Source: an uncultured Gammaproteobacteria bacterium (GTDB taxonomy: Bacteria > Pseudomonadota > Gammaproteobacteria > Pseudomonadales > Pseudohongiellaceae). Taken from it: 13,866 bases of DNA. The notes under the pieces are model-generated. The model made no database searches and was not told the origin of the DNA. It saw only the letters and a list, made by a program, of their open reading frames with translations. Of the stretch, positions 1 to 6,697 are shown one piece after another (position 1 is the first letter of the stretch; the number at the start of each line of letters is the position of its first letter). A program made the translations under genes and the position numbers. The DNA lies in the NCBI GenBank assembly GCA_903889815.1, contig CAISYX010000192.1, positions 1-13,866 of the forward strand. Reading direction: 5' to 3'.

Positions 1-77
1 GCCTGAACCTGTCCAATACGGTGGCAGTAGTGGTGTACGAAGCCCTGCGTCAGCAGGGCTTCGTATTCGGAGACTGA
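1..77 (+). CDS. trmL: tRNA (cytidine(34)-2'-O)-methyltransferase TrmL, 3' end only
   Basis: Only the last 24 codons are in the window (reading frame from base 3, TGA at 75-77). They encode the tail LNLSNTVAVVVYEALRQQGF followed by VFGD. The stretch NLSN-VAVVVYEA is the C-terminal helix that forms part of the SAM-binding knot in SpoU/TrmL-type methyltransferases. TrmL methylates the wobble ribose of tRNA-Leu isoacceptors in the cytoplasm. The neighbourhood supports the call, because trmL lies beside secB in many gammaproteobacteria. A related SpoU-family enzyme cannot be excluded from such a short tail, but the sequence and context fit TrmL best. Confidence 0.8.
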   Translation, partial: LNLSNTVAVVVYEALRQQGFVFGD

Positions 78-81
78 AGAG

Positions 82-111
82 CCACAGGGCCGGGCAAGCG
101 CGACCCTGTGG
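82..111. terminator. Hairpin between convergent trmL and secB
   Basis: An 8-base perfect inverted repeat (CCACAGGG at 82-89 and CCCTGTGG at 104-111) encloses a 14-base loop. It lies exactly between the trmL stop and the secB stop, which face each other. No T-run follows on either strand, so it is not a textbook intrinsic terminator. A role in terminating or stabilising both 3' ends is inferred from position only. Confidence 0.35.
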
Positions 112-117
112 ATGACG

Positions 118-654
118 TCAGTGGGCGGCGGGCTGTGCGGCCGTGGCAGCGGCGTCAGCAGCCTGACGCTGTTTGGTTTGCACGTACAGAGCGTCGAAAT
201 TCACCGGTGCCAGGTTGATCGGCGGGAAGCTGCCCTTGACGATCAGGGAGTCCACAGCTTCGCGGGCATAGGGGAACAGAATGTTCGGGCAGACCGCCGC
301 CAGCACGTGTTCCAGATCGCCGTCAACAAGGCCAACACAGGTAAACACACCCGCCTGGTGTACTTCCGCCAGGAACGCCGCGGCTTCTTCCACTTTGGCC
401 TCCACGGTGACCGTCAGGACCACTTCAAAGACGCCGTCGGCGACGCGGGTACTCTTGGTTCCCAGATTGAAAGAGACCTTCGGTGCCCATTGGCCCTGAA
501 AGACCACCGGACTGCGGGGAGATTCAAACGAAGCGTCCTTCAGATAGATGCGCTGCAGGGCGAAAGCCGGGCCTGGATTGGCTGCTTCCTGCCCGTTGGC
601 TGCCCCGGCCACTGGCGCTGTCTGAGAATTCTGATCTGTGTTGTTGTCTGCCAT
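118..654 (-). CDS. secB: Protein-export chaperone SecB
   Basis: Predicted 178-residue protein with the SecB core starting at about residue 31 (FALQRIYLKDASFESPRSP) and continuing through FNLGTKS, the strands around VFEVVLTVTVEAK, and the conserved CPNILFPYAREAVDSLI segment near residues 126-142. SecB is a cytoplasmic homotetramer that holds precursor proteins unfolded and hands them to SecA for Sec export. Acidic D40 and E44 sit in the strand expected to contact SecA. The ATG has a good ribosome site (AGGA, six bases upstream). Compared with the E. coli protein (155 residues) it has a longer Asn/Gln/Ala-rich N-terminus (residues 1-30) and an Ala/Gln-rich C-terminal tail. It lies 68 bases downstream of yibN and is probably cotranscribed with it. 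The identification is secure. Confidence 0.96.
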   Translation of the reverse strand: MADNNTDQNSQTAPVAGAANGQEAANPGPAFALQRIYLKDASFESPRSPVVFQGQWAPKVSFNLGTKSTRVADGVFEVVLTVTVEAKVEEAAAFLAEVHQAGVFTCVGLVDGDLEHVLAAVCPNILFPYAREAVDSLIVKGSFPPINLAPVNFDALYVQTKQRQAADAAATAAQPAAH

Positions 655-722
655 GTCTGTTCCTGCATCGCTCGTGAGTTAGTGAAAATGTCGTGCCCTG
701 CTTCCCCTGAAGGAATCTTTTG

Positions 723-1136
723 CTACTGCACCAGCGGCAGGCCCTGAGCCCGCCACTCGGTCATGCCGCCACTCAAGCGCAGCACCTGCGTGAATCCGGC
801 GCTCTTGAGCACCTTGACTGCATCGATGGATTGCGACCCCAGCCGGCACGCGACGATCACCGGGTCAGCCTTGTGCTTGTCCAGCTCAGTGACGCGGGCG
901 CTGAGTTTGGTCATGGGAATGTGGACGGCATCGACAACGTGACCGGAGTCGAAATCCTTTTTGTCGCGAATATCCAGAACGATGGCGTTGGAGCGGTTGA
1001 TCAGCATGACCGCCTGCTGGGCACTTACAGACTCGCCGGAAGTTTTGTTCCGATGCAGGGCCAGCGCCGCCACCAGGCCCACCCAAAGCGTCGAGAGTAT
1101 CCAGTGGTTACCAATAAATTCAATGAATTGCGCCAT
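723..1136 (-). CDS. yibN: YibN-type membrane-anchored rhodanese-domain protein
   Basis: A 137-residue protein with an N-terminal membrane segment (about residues 11-28, ILSTLWVGLVAALALH) and a single rhodanese domain (about 36-135). The segments IVLDIRDKKDF and SGHVVDAVHIP are the usual rhodanese signatures, and the active loop CRLGSQS places a candidate persulfide cysteine at C97. E. coli YibN, as I recall it, starts in a similar way (MQEIMQFVGRHPILS). The frame is open up to 1241, which would give 35 extra Arg-rich residues, but the predicted promoter lies inside that extension and the homologue-like N-terminus begins at 1136, so I chose 1136. No strong Shine-Dalgarno is visible. It is first in a two-gene unit with secB. 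The in vivo sulfur acceptor is unknown. A soluble thiosulfate sulfurtransferase is less likely given the membrane anchor. Confidence 0.88.
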   Translation of the reverse strand: MAQFIEFIGNHWILSTLWVGLVAALALHRNKTSGESVSAQQAVMLINRSNAIVLDIRDKKDFDSGHVVDAVHIPMTKLSARVTELDKHKADPVIVACRLGSQSIDAVKVLKSAGFTQVLRLSGGMTEWRAQGLPLVQ

Positions 1137-1227
1137 AAGACCCAGTGCTCGTTGCCGCGCCCCTGGGCGACGGCGGAGGAATGCAACAGCCTGCTGACGA
1201 AGCGCAGACCGCGCAAAAAAGGTGGGC

Positions 1228-1256
1228 AGTATACACACCAATTCATGTCATTAGAA
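1228..1256 (-). promoter_or_regulatory. Candidate sigma-70 promoter for yibN-secB
   Basis: Read on the minus strand, the -10 box is TATACT (1228-1233) and the -35 is TTCTAA (1251-1256), with 17 bases between them. The -10 is near consensus and the -35 is weak (three of six). It would start transcription near 1221 and leave an untranslated leader of about 85 bases before the yibN ATG. Position and spacing support it, but it is a pattern match only. Confidence 0.4.
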
Positions 1257-1321
1257 CGTGTGAACCCGAATCGCGTCACACGATGCACAGCCCCGGACTC
1301 GCCTTGACTGGCGCTTTCCGG

Positions 1322-1327
1322 GATAAT
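1322..1327 (+). promoter_or_regulatory. Possible -10 element upstream of gpmI
   Basis: GATAAT lies 41 bases before the gpmI ATG, in the position expected for a promoter. The correctly spaced -35 region is poor. A consensus-like TTGACT at 1304-1309 is only 12 bases away, which is too close to pair with it. Low confidence. Confidence 0.28.
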
Positions 1328-1368
1328 ACCCGGCACTTCTTACCATCCCTGTCGGAATATTCCCTGTC

Positions 1369-2934
1369 ATGAGCTCTTGCGCACCTGCCACTGCCAAAAA
1401 CACAACCCTGCTGCTGATCCTCGACGGCTGGGGTCACCGCGAAGAGGTCGAGCACAATGCCATCAGCGCTGCCCACACGCCGGTATGGGATTCACTCTGG
1501 TCACGCTGTGCGCACACACTGATCACAACGTCCGGAGTGGCGGTTGGTCTGCCCAAGGGACAGATGGGCAACTCCGAAGTGGGCCACATGAATCTGGGCG
1601 CAGGCCGGGTGGTCTACCAGAATCTGACTCGCATCGACAAGGCGATCGAAGACGGGACCTTCTACCTGAACGAGCCGCTCGTGGACGCCGTCGACAAGGC
1701 CATACTCAATGACAAGGCCGTGCACATCATGGGACTGCTCTCCCCAGGGGGCATTCATAGCCATGAGGACCAGATTCTGGCCATGATTGACCTGGCCAGT
1801 CAGCGCGGGGCCGAACGCATCTATCTGCATGCCTTTCTGGACGGGCGCGACACGCCTCCCCGCAGCGCCCTGGTATCGCTGCAGCGCACCGAAGCACAAC
1901 TGCGCGAGTCAGGTTGCGGGCGCATAGTGTCGATCGTCGGTCGTTACTTCGCCATGGATCGCGACAACCGCTGGGACCGCGTGCAAACTGCCTATGATCT
2001 GCTGACCGCTGGCAAGGCCGAGTTTCGCAGTGCGTCTGTGGAGGAAGCGCTGGCGGCAGCCTATGCCCGCGGCGAAGACGACGAGTTCGTGAAGGCGACC
2101 GTAGTGGCTGCTCCCGGCGAGACTGCTATCCACATTGCCGATGGCGACACCCTGATCTACATGAATTTTCGCTCTGACCGCGCCCGCCAGCTCACTCGCG
2201 CGCTCCAGGACCCCGCCTTTACCGGTTTTGTCCGCGAACAGCGCCCCGCGCTGGGCGACTTCGTGACCCTGACTGAATACGCGTCGGACATCGGCGTCAT
2301 GTGCGCCTACCCACCACAGACCATGAACAACGTGCTTGGGGAGTACCTGGGCGCATTGCACAAGACTCAGCTGCGCATCGCTGAAACCGAGAAGTACGCG
2401 CACGTGACATTCTTCTTCAGTGGTGGCCGCGAAGAGCCGTTCGCGGGGGAGACTCGCATCCTGATCCCGTCTCCTCAGGTGGCGACTTACGACCTGAAGC
2501 CGGAAATGAGCGCCTTCGAAGTCACGGACCGCCTTGTGGAGGCCATCGCATCGGGCAGCTATGACGCCATCGTCTGCAACTACGCCAACGGCGACATGGT
2601 CGGACATACCGGCAACTTCGACGCGGCCGTCAAGGCCGTGGAAGCACTGGATGTCTGCCTCGGCCGCATCGTGGCCGCGATCGAAGCCAGTGGCGCACAG
2701 TGTCTGATTACTGCCGACCACGGCAATGTCGAACAGATGGTGGACGACGAGTCCGGGCAACCCCTGACTTCCCACACCAGCGGACCGGTTCCGCTGGTCT
2801 ACGTCGGCAAGCGTGGCTGGACATTCCGACAACCCGGGAGCCTGTGTGACATTGCCCCCACCATGCTCGCCCTCATGGAGCTGCCGATCCCGGCAGAGAT
2901 GACTGGCCAATGTCTCGTGCAGAAGTCTGCCTGA
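1369..2934 (+). CDS. gpmI: 2,3-bisphosphoglycerate-independent phosphoglycerate mutase
   Basis: A 521-residue protein close to the family length of about 510-515. It interconverts 3- and 2-phosphoglycerate in glycolysis/gluconeogenesis through a phosphoserine intermediate and two Mn ions. The metal- and phosphate-binding motifs appear in order: LLILDGWGHR near residues 15-24 with D19, the catalytic serine in QMGNSEVGHMNLGAGR (S69), LDGRDTPP, NFRSDRARQL, the Asp/His pair of NYANGDMVGHTGN, ITADHGNVEQM, and the late histidine of TSHTSGPVPLVY. All expected ligands are present, so the enzyme should be active. The start at 1369 gives a normal N-terminus, although no clear Shine-Dalgarno precedes it. 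The 3' end overlaps the envC start by 25 bases. In E. coli the same gene precedes envC and yibQ. Confidence 0.97.
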   Translation: MSSCAPATAKNTTLLLILDGWGHREEVEHNAISAAHTPVWDSLWSRCAHTLITTSGVAVGLPKGQMGNSEVGHMNLGAGRVVYQNLTRIDKAIEDGTFYLNEPLVDAVDKAILNDKAVHIMGLLSPGGIHSHEDQILAMIDLASQRGAERIYLHAFLDGRDTPPRSALVSLQRTEAQLRESGCGRIVSIVGRYFAMDRDNRWDRVQTAYDLLTAGKAEFRSASVEEALAAAYARGEDDEFVKATVVAAPGETAIHIADGDTLIYMNFRSDRARQLTRALQDPAFTGFVREQRPALGDFVTLTEYASDIGVMCAYPPQTMNNVLGEYLGALHKTQLRIAETEKYAHVTFFFSGGREEPFAGETRILIPSPQVATYDLKPEMSAFEVTDRLVEAIASGSYDAIVCNYANGDMVGHTGNFDAAVKAVEALDVCLGRIVAAIEASGAQCLITADHGNVEQMVDDESGQPLTSHTSGPVPLVYVGKRGWTFRQPGSLCDIAPTMLALMELPIPAEMTGQCLVQKSA

Positions 2935-4073
2935 ACGGGCTGCGCTCCTGGCCGCTGCTGCTGTCCATCCTGTTCGCGGGCAGCCTGGCCGTGGCGGCGG
3001 AAGATCCCCTGCCTGAAGAGCAGCTGCAGCAGCTCGATTCAGCTATCAGTCAGATCGAAGAGTGGCTGAATTCCGCCACCAACAATCGTTCCGACCTGGA
3101 GAGCGCGCTGCGCGAAGCCGGCTCCGCCATCACGGCAAATCTCTCGGCCATCTCGGATAATGAAGCGGAACTTGCCACGCTTGGTCTGCAACTCGAGTCG
3201 CTCGACACCCGTCAGGCAGCGCTGCTGGAAACGCTTGCCGGTCAGGAAGATTTGATCATTCGTGCGCTGCGGGCCTCCTACAGCAGCGGCCGGGAAAGCT
3301 ACCTGAAACTGCTGCTCACCCAGGAAGATGCCTCTCTTGGCGCCCGCATGTTGCGCTATTACGCCGACTTCAATCAGGCACGCATTGCCAGCATCAACGC
3401 TTACCGGGATACCCTCGCAGAGCTCGACACCACCGCGGCCGCGCTCGAATCCACGAGCCGGCAGCTGGAAGACATCAGGCAGACACTGGCAACCCAGCAA
3501 CAGACGCTGAACAGTGAAACGGAACACCGGCAGGCCCTGCTGGACGCGCTGGAAGCCGAGATCGCCACCCGCAGCGGAGCGCTGGAGCAACTCACCGCCG
3601 ACCGCCAGCGCCTTGAAGACCTGGTGCAGCAGATTCAGGATGCCATCATCAACATCCCTGCCCCGGAACAGCTGACACCCTTTGCCCAGGCACGGGGCCA
3701 GCTGCCCCGCCCCGTAGAAGGCGATGCGATGAACCGCTTCGGCGCCTCTTACAGCGACGGCAACCTGCATCGCCAGGGCATCGTGCTCAGCGCGGCGGAA
3801 GGCTCACCGGTGCGCGCTGTACATCCAGGCCGGGTGGTCTTCTCGGACTGGCTCAGGGGCTCGGGCCTGCTGGTGGTAGTGGACCACGGGGAGGGCTATA
3901 TGAGTCTGTATGCCAACAACGGCAGCCTGATCAAACGCAATGGCGACTGGGTCAATCGGGGAGAAGCGCTGGCCACTGCGGGAAGCAATGGCGGCATGGA
4001 TGCATCTGGCATCTACTTCGAGATCCGCCACAATGGTCAAGCCGAAGACCCTGCCACCTGGTGGCAACCCTGA
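2910..4073 (+). CDS. envC: EnvC-like murein hydrolase activator (degenerate LytM/M23)
   Basis: A 387-residue secreted protein. Residues 1-30 form a signal peptide with a hydrophobic stretch near 14-29 and a likely cleavage after AVAA. Residues about 35-125 and 150-245 are coiled coil rich in Gln, Glu and Leu. Residues about 265-385 are a LytM-like domain. The zinc ligands of active M23 peptidases are missing: the HxGxD site reads LHRQGIV (R288 and V292 at the ligand positions), the second histidine site is LYANNG, and the final HxH is GIYFE. E. coli EnvC has the same kind of loss. There it activates the amidases AmiA and AmiB at the septum under FtsEX control, so a non-catalytic activator role is inferred here. 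It begins inside gpmI (25-base overlap), which suggests translational coupling. Confidence 0.9.
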   Translation: MSRAEVCLNGLRSWPLLLSILFAGSLAVAAEDPLPEEQLQQLDSAISQIEEWLNSATNNRSDLESALREAGSAITANLSAISDNEAELATLGLQLESLDTRQAALLETLAGQEDLIIRALRASYSSGRESYLKLLLTQEDASLGARMLRYYADFNQARIASINAYRDTLAELDTTAAALESTSRQLEDIRQTLATQQQTLNSETEHRQALLDALEAEIATRSGALEQLTADRQRLEDLVQQIQDAIINIPAPEQLTPFAQARGQLPRPVEGDAMNRFGASYSDGNLHRQGIVLSAAEGSPVRAVHPGRVVFSDWLRGSGLLVVVDHGEGYMSLYANNGSLIKRNGDWVNRGEALATAGSNGGMDASGIYFEIRHNGQAEDPATWWQP

Positions 4074-4109
4074 AATTAGCGCCGCCCCTGTAGGGCTGCG
4101 AGATCGGCG

Positions 4110-4118
4110 TGCTATGCT
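4110..4118 (+). promoter_or_regulatory. Candidate extended -10 promoter for ctpA
   Basis: TGCTATGCT matches the extended -10 pattern TGnTATnnT and lies 64 bases before the preferred ctpA ATG, in the 108-base gap after envC. There is no good -35, which extended -10 promoters can tolerate. It may give ctpA-yibQ expression partly independent of gpmI-envC. Confidence 0.35.
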
Positions 4119-4181
4119 CGGCGCTACGCGTCCAGAGCAATGACAATCAGCGCTGCCAGCGACAGAGAAGACGGAGAGCCC

Positions 4182-5609
4182 ATGCACATTCGATTCGGTA
4201 CACCTATCGCCACCCGATCCGCGGCAAGACCGGCGCGTGCCAGGCTTTCGCGCGCCATCGCACTGATACTGGCAGGATCACTCAGCAGCGCCGTCGTCGC
4301 GCAGCCCGTGGCGCCTGCGGCACAACCCCTGCCTCTGCCGCTGGAGGAAGTGCGCATCTTCGCCGAGGCTCTGGACAATATCCGCAACGCCTACGTCGAA
4401 CCCATTGATGACAAGACACTGCTGGAATACGCCATCAAGGGCATGTTGTCGGGCCTGGACCCGCATTCAGCCTACCTCACATCGGAAGATTACGATTCGC
4501 TGCAGGAAACCACGACCGGTGAGTTCGGCGGCCTAGGCATCGAAGTGGGCGAAGAGAACGGCTTCATCAAGGTCATCACCCCGATTGACGATTCTCCCGC
4601 ACAACGCGCCGGCGTCATGCCGGGCGACCTGATCGTCGAGATTGACGGCAGACCTCTGGTGGAAATGCAGATCGACGAAGCCGTGGAATTGATGCGCGGT
4701 GAAATCGGCACCTCGATCGTGCTGGGCATCATGCGGGAAGGAGAACCCGAACCGCTTGAGATCACTCTGGTTCGCGACATCATCGAAGTGGCCAGCGTCA
4801 GGCAGCGCGAACTCGAACCTGGTTACGCCTACCTGCGCATTTCGCAGTTCAAGGTGAACACCGGCGAAGAAGTGCTCGAAGCACTGACGGAAATCAAAGC
4901 CGTTCAGCCCGATCTGAAAGGCCTGGTGCTGGATCTGCGCAACAATCCTGGCGGCATTCTGCAGGCCTCCGTCGAAGTGGTGGATGCCTTCGTGACCTCT
5001 GGCCGAATCGTCTACACCCAGGGCCGCAACGAAGAAATCGAGATGGAATTCTTCGCCACGCCGGAAGACCCCAGCGAAGGCGTGCCTGTGGTCGTGCTGA
5101 TCAACTCCGGCTCGGCCTCTGCGGCCGAAATCGTGGCCGGTGCACTGCAGGATCACGGCCGCGCCGTCATCATGGGCACTCGCAGTTTCGGCAAAGGCTC
5201 GGTGCAAAGTGTCATGCAGATTGCCGAGAATCGCGCCATCAAACTCACGACCTCGTTGTACTTCACCCCCGAGGGCCGCTCCATCCAGGCCCAGGGCATC
5301 CAGCCCGACATCATCATCGAGGAAGGTCTGGTCACCCGCACCACGGGACGCACCGGGTATACGGAAGCCGACCTGGCCGGTCACCTGCGCAATGGCAATG
5401 ACCTGGATGACATCAACGACGAAGAGCGCGCCGCTGAAGTCAGCGCAGAGCAGGTGGTCTCGACTGACTATCAACTGCAGGAGGCCCTGACCCTGCTGCG
5501 CGGACTCAGCATTCTCGAGAACGGCCGCAACCGCGAGCGCAGCCCGGCCGCAGCGGTGACACAATCCAGCGCGCCTGACACGGCGCCCGCTGAGACACCC
5601 TTGCCTTGA
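4182..5609 (+). CDS. ctpA: C-terminal processing peptidase, S41 family (CtpA/Prc type)
   Basis: A 475-residue periplasmic serine protease. An N-terminal signal sequence (about residues 20-40, ending SSAVVAQ) precedes a conserved N-terminal region, a PDZ domain (about 112-200, with GEFGGLGIEVG and AGVMPGDLIVEIDG) and the S41 protease domain (about 205-385). The catalytic serine is S311 in NSGSASAAEI and the catalytic lysine is K338 in SFGKGSVQ; LVLDLRNNPGG at 248-258 is also typical. Such enzymes cleave C-terminal regions of periplasmic substrates, and in Pseudomonas CtpA degrades cell-wall crosslink hydrolases. An in-frame ATG at 4140 exists, but 4182 has GGAG five bases upstream and gives a cleaner signal peptide, so I chose it. 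A charged, poorly conserved tail (about 385-475) follows the protease. It sits between envC and yibQ, consistent with an envelope role. Confidence 0.93.
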   Translation: MHIRFGTPIATRSAARPARARLSRAIALILAGSLSSAVVAQPVAPAAQPLPLPLEEVRIFAEALDNIRNAYVEPIDDKTLLEYAIKGMLSGLDPHSAYLTSEDYDSLQETTTGEFGGLGIEVGEENGFIKVITPIDDSPAQRAGVMPGDLIVEIDGRPLVEMQIDEAVELMRGEIGTSIVLGIMREGEPEPLEITLVRDIIEVASVRQRELEPGYAYLRISQFKVNTGEEVLEALTEIKAVQPDLKGLVLDLRNNPGGILQASVEVVDAFVTSGRIVYTQGRNEEIEMEFFATPEDPSEGVPVVVLINSGSASAAEIVAGALQDHGRAVIMGTRSFGKGSVQSVMQIAENRAIKLTTSLYFTPEGRSIQAQGIQPDIIIEEGLVTRTTGRTGYTEADLAGHLRNGNDLDDINDEERAAEVSAEQVVSTDYQLQEALTLLRGLSILENGRNRERSPAAAVTQSSAPDTAPAETPLP

Positions 5610-6697
5610 CCGCACGAGACCCGCTGATCGAGGCCATTGCACGCAATCCACGCCCGCTCGTCATGATGATGATCGGGCTGGTGGGCATGCCGCTGTCACT
5701 CTGGTTGTTCACGCCGGAACGCGCCCCTGCTCCGCCTGCACCCGTCCCGCGCGTGCAGGAGACACCCCCGCCGGCACGTGCGCCCGCGCTGGCACCGACA
5801 GAGACAGTCGGTCCCGCCGGCCCCCCAGAAACACCTGCTGCGAGCGAGCCTGCCAAGACAATCGAGCAGCCTGTCAGGCAGACTCCGGACACTGAGGACT
5901 CTGATCCCTCCGTGCCACTGACCCAGGCCATGCCTCTGGCGCCGGACCCGGCGCCGCCCGCTGGCACTCCGCCTGACGACGCGCTTCCCGTGCTGGTGCT
6001 GCCACCCACGCAGACGCGCTACATCGCCATCATCATCGACGATATCGGCTATGTGGACACCCTTGGCGCCCGTGCCATCGCCCTTCCTGATGACGTGACC
6101 TTTGCGGTATTGCCCCATACGCCGTTCGGCGCGGAACTGGCTGAGTCCGCACACCGCAACGGCAAGGAGGTGATGCTGCACGCTCCCATGAGCAACCTTG
6201 CCAACATGCCCCTCGGACCTGGTGGCCTGACGCCTGCCTTGAGCAAGGAAGAATTCGTGAAAACGCTGTCTCTTGCGCTGGAGGCTGTTCCCAATCTGAA
6301 GGGTATCAACAATCACATGGGCAGCGAGCTGACAACGCTGGAAAGCCCGATGCGCTGGGTGATGGAAACTCTGCAGGGTCGCGATCTGTATTTTGTCGAC
6401 AGCTACACGAATGCCGCGAGCGTAGCGGGGCATATCGCACGCGAAGCCAACATCCCTACCCTGACGCGCAACGTGTTTCTCGACAATGTGCAGACGCACG
6501 AGGACATTGACCGTGAATTCCAGCGCCTGCTGCAGGTAGCTCGCGAGAAGGGCTTTGCGACAGGCATCGGCCATCCTTACGAAGCCACGCTGGAGTATCT
6601 GGAGAAAGCGATTCCGACACTGACCCGGATGAACATCGAACTGGTGCCGGTATCCGAGATGATCCGTCTGCAGCGCAGCGCTACAGACGCATTGTGA
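5606..6697 (+). CDS. yibQ: Divergent polysaccharide deacetylase family protein (YibQ)
   Basis: A 363-residue protein with a short basic N-terminus, one membrane segment (about residues 18-36), a long Pro/Ala-rich linker (about 38-135) and a divergent polysaccharide deacetylase domain (about 138-355). Conserved features include IAIIIDDIGY (D145, D146), VLPHTPFG, EVMLHAPM (H192), INNHMGS (H238), YFVDSYT (D265) and GIGHP (H323). These resemble the metal- and acid/base-bearing loops of the deacetylase fold. The substrate of this family is not established, to my knowledge. The TTG start at 5606 overlaps the ctpA stop as TTGA, implying translational coupling. ATG codons at 5663-5671 are alternatives but would remove the basic residues before the membrane segment. 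The last 17 bases overlap hisF on the other strand. Confidence 0.88.
   Translation: MTARDPLIEAIARNPRPLVMMMIGLVGMPLSLWLFTPERAPAPPAPVPRVQETPPPARAPALAPTETVGPAGPPETPAASEPAKTIEQPVRQTPDTEDSDPSVPLTQAMPLAPDPAPPAGTPPDDALPVLVLPPTQTRYIAIIIDDIGYVDTLGARAIALPDDVTFAVLPHTPFGAELAESAHRNGKEVMLHAPMSNLANMPLGPGGLTPALSKEEFVKTLSLALEAVPNLKGINNHMGSELTTLESPMRWVMETLQGRDLYFVDSYTNAASVAGHIAREANIPTLTRNVFLDNVQTHEDIDREFQRLLQVAREKGFATGIGHPYEATLEYLEKAIPTLTRMNIELVPVSEMIRLQRSATDAL

Noticed and set aside
1304..1327. TTGACT and GATAAT as a paired promoter for gpmI
   Set aside because: The spacing is 12 bases, too short for sigma-70. Only the -10 is kept, at low confidence.
1909..2910. Minus-strand open frame of 333 codons
   Set aside because: Antisense to the fully conserved gpmI; no motifs and no ribosome site of note.
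4533..5651. Minus-strand open frame of 372 codons
   Set aside because: Antisense to ctpA, with a His/Gly/Ala/Asp-rich composition characteristic of shadow translation and no family motif.
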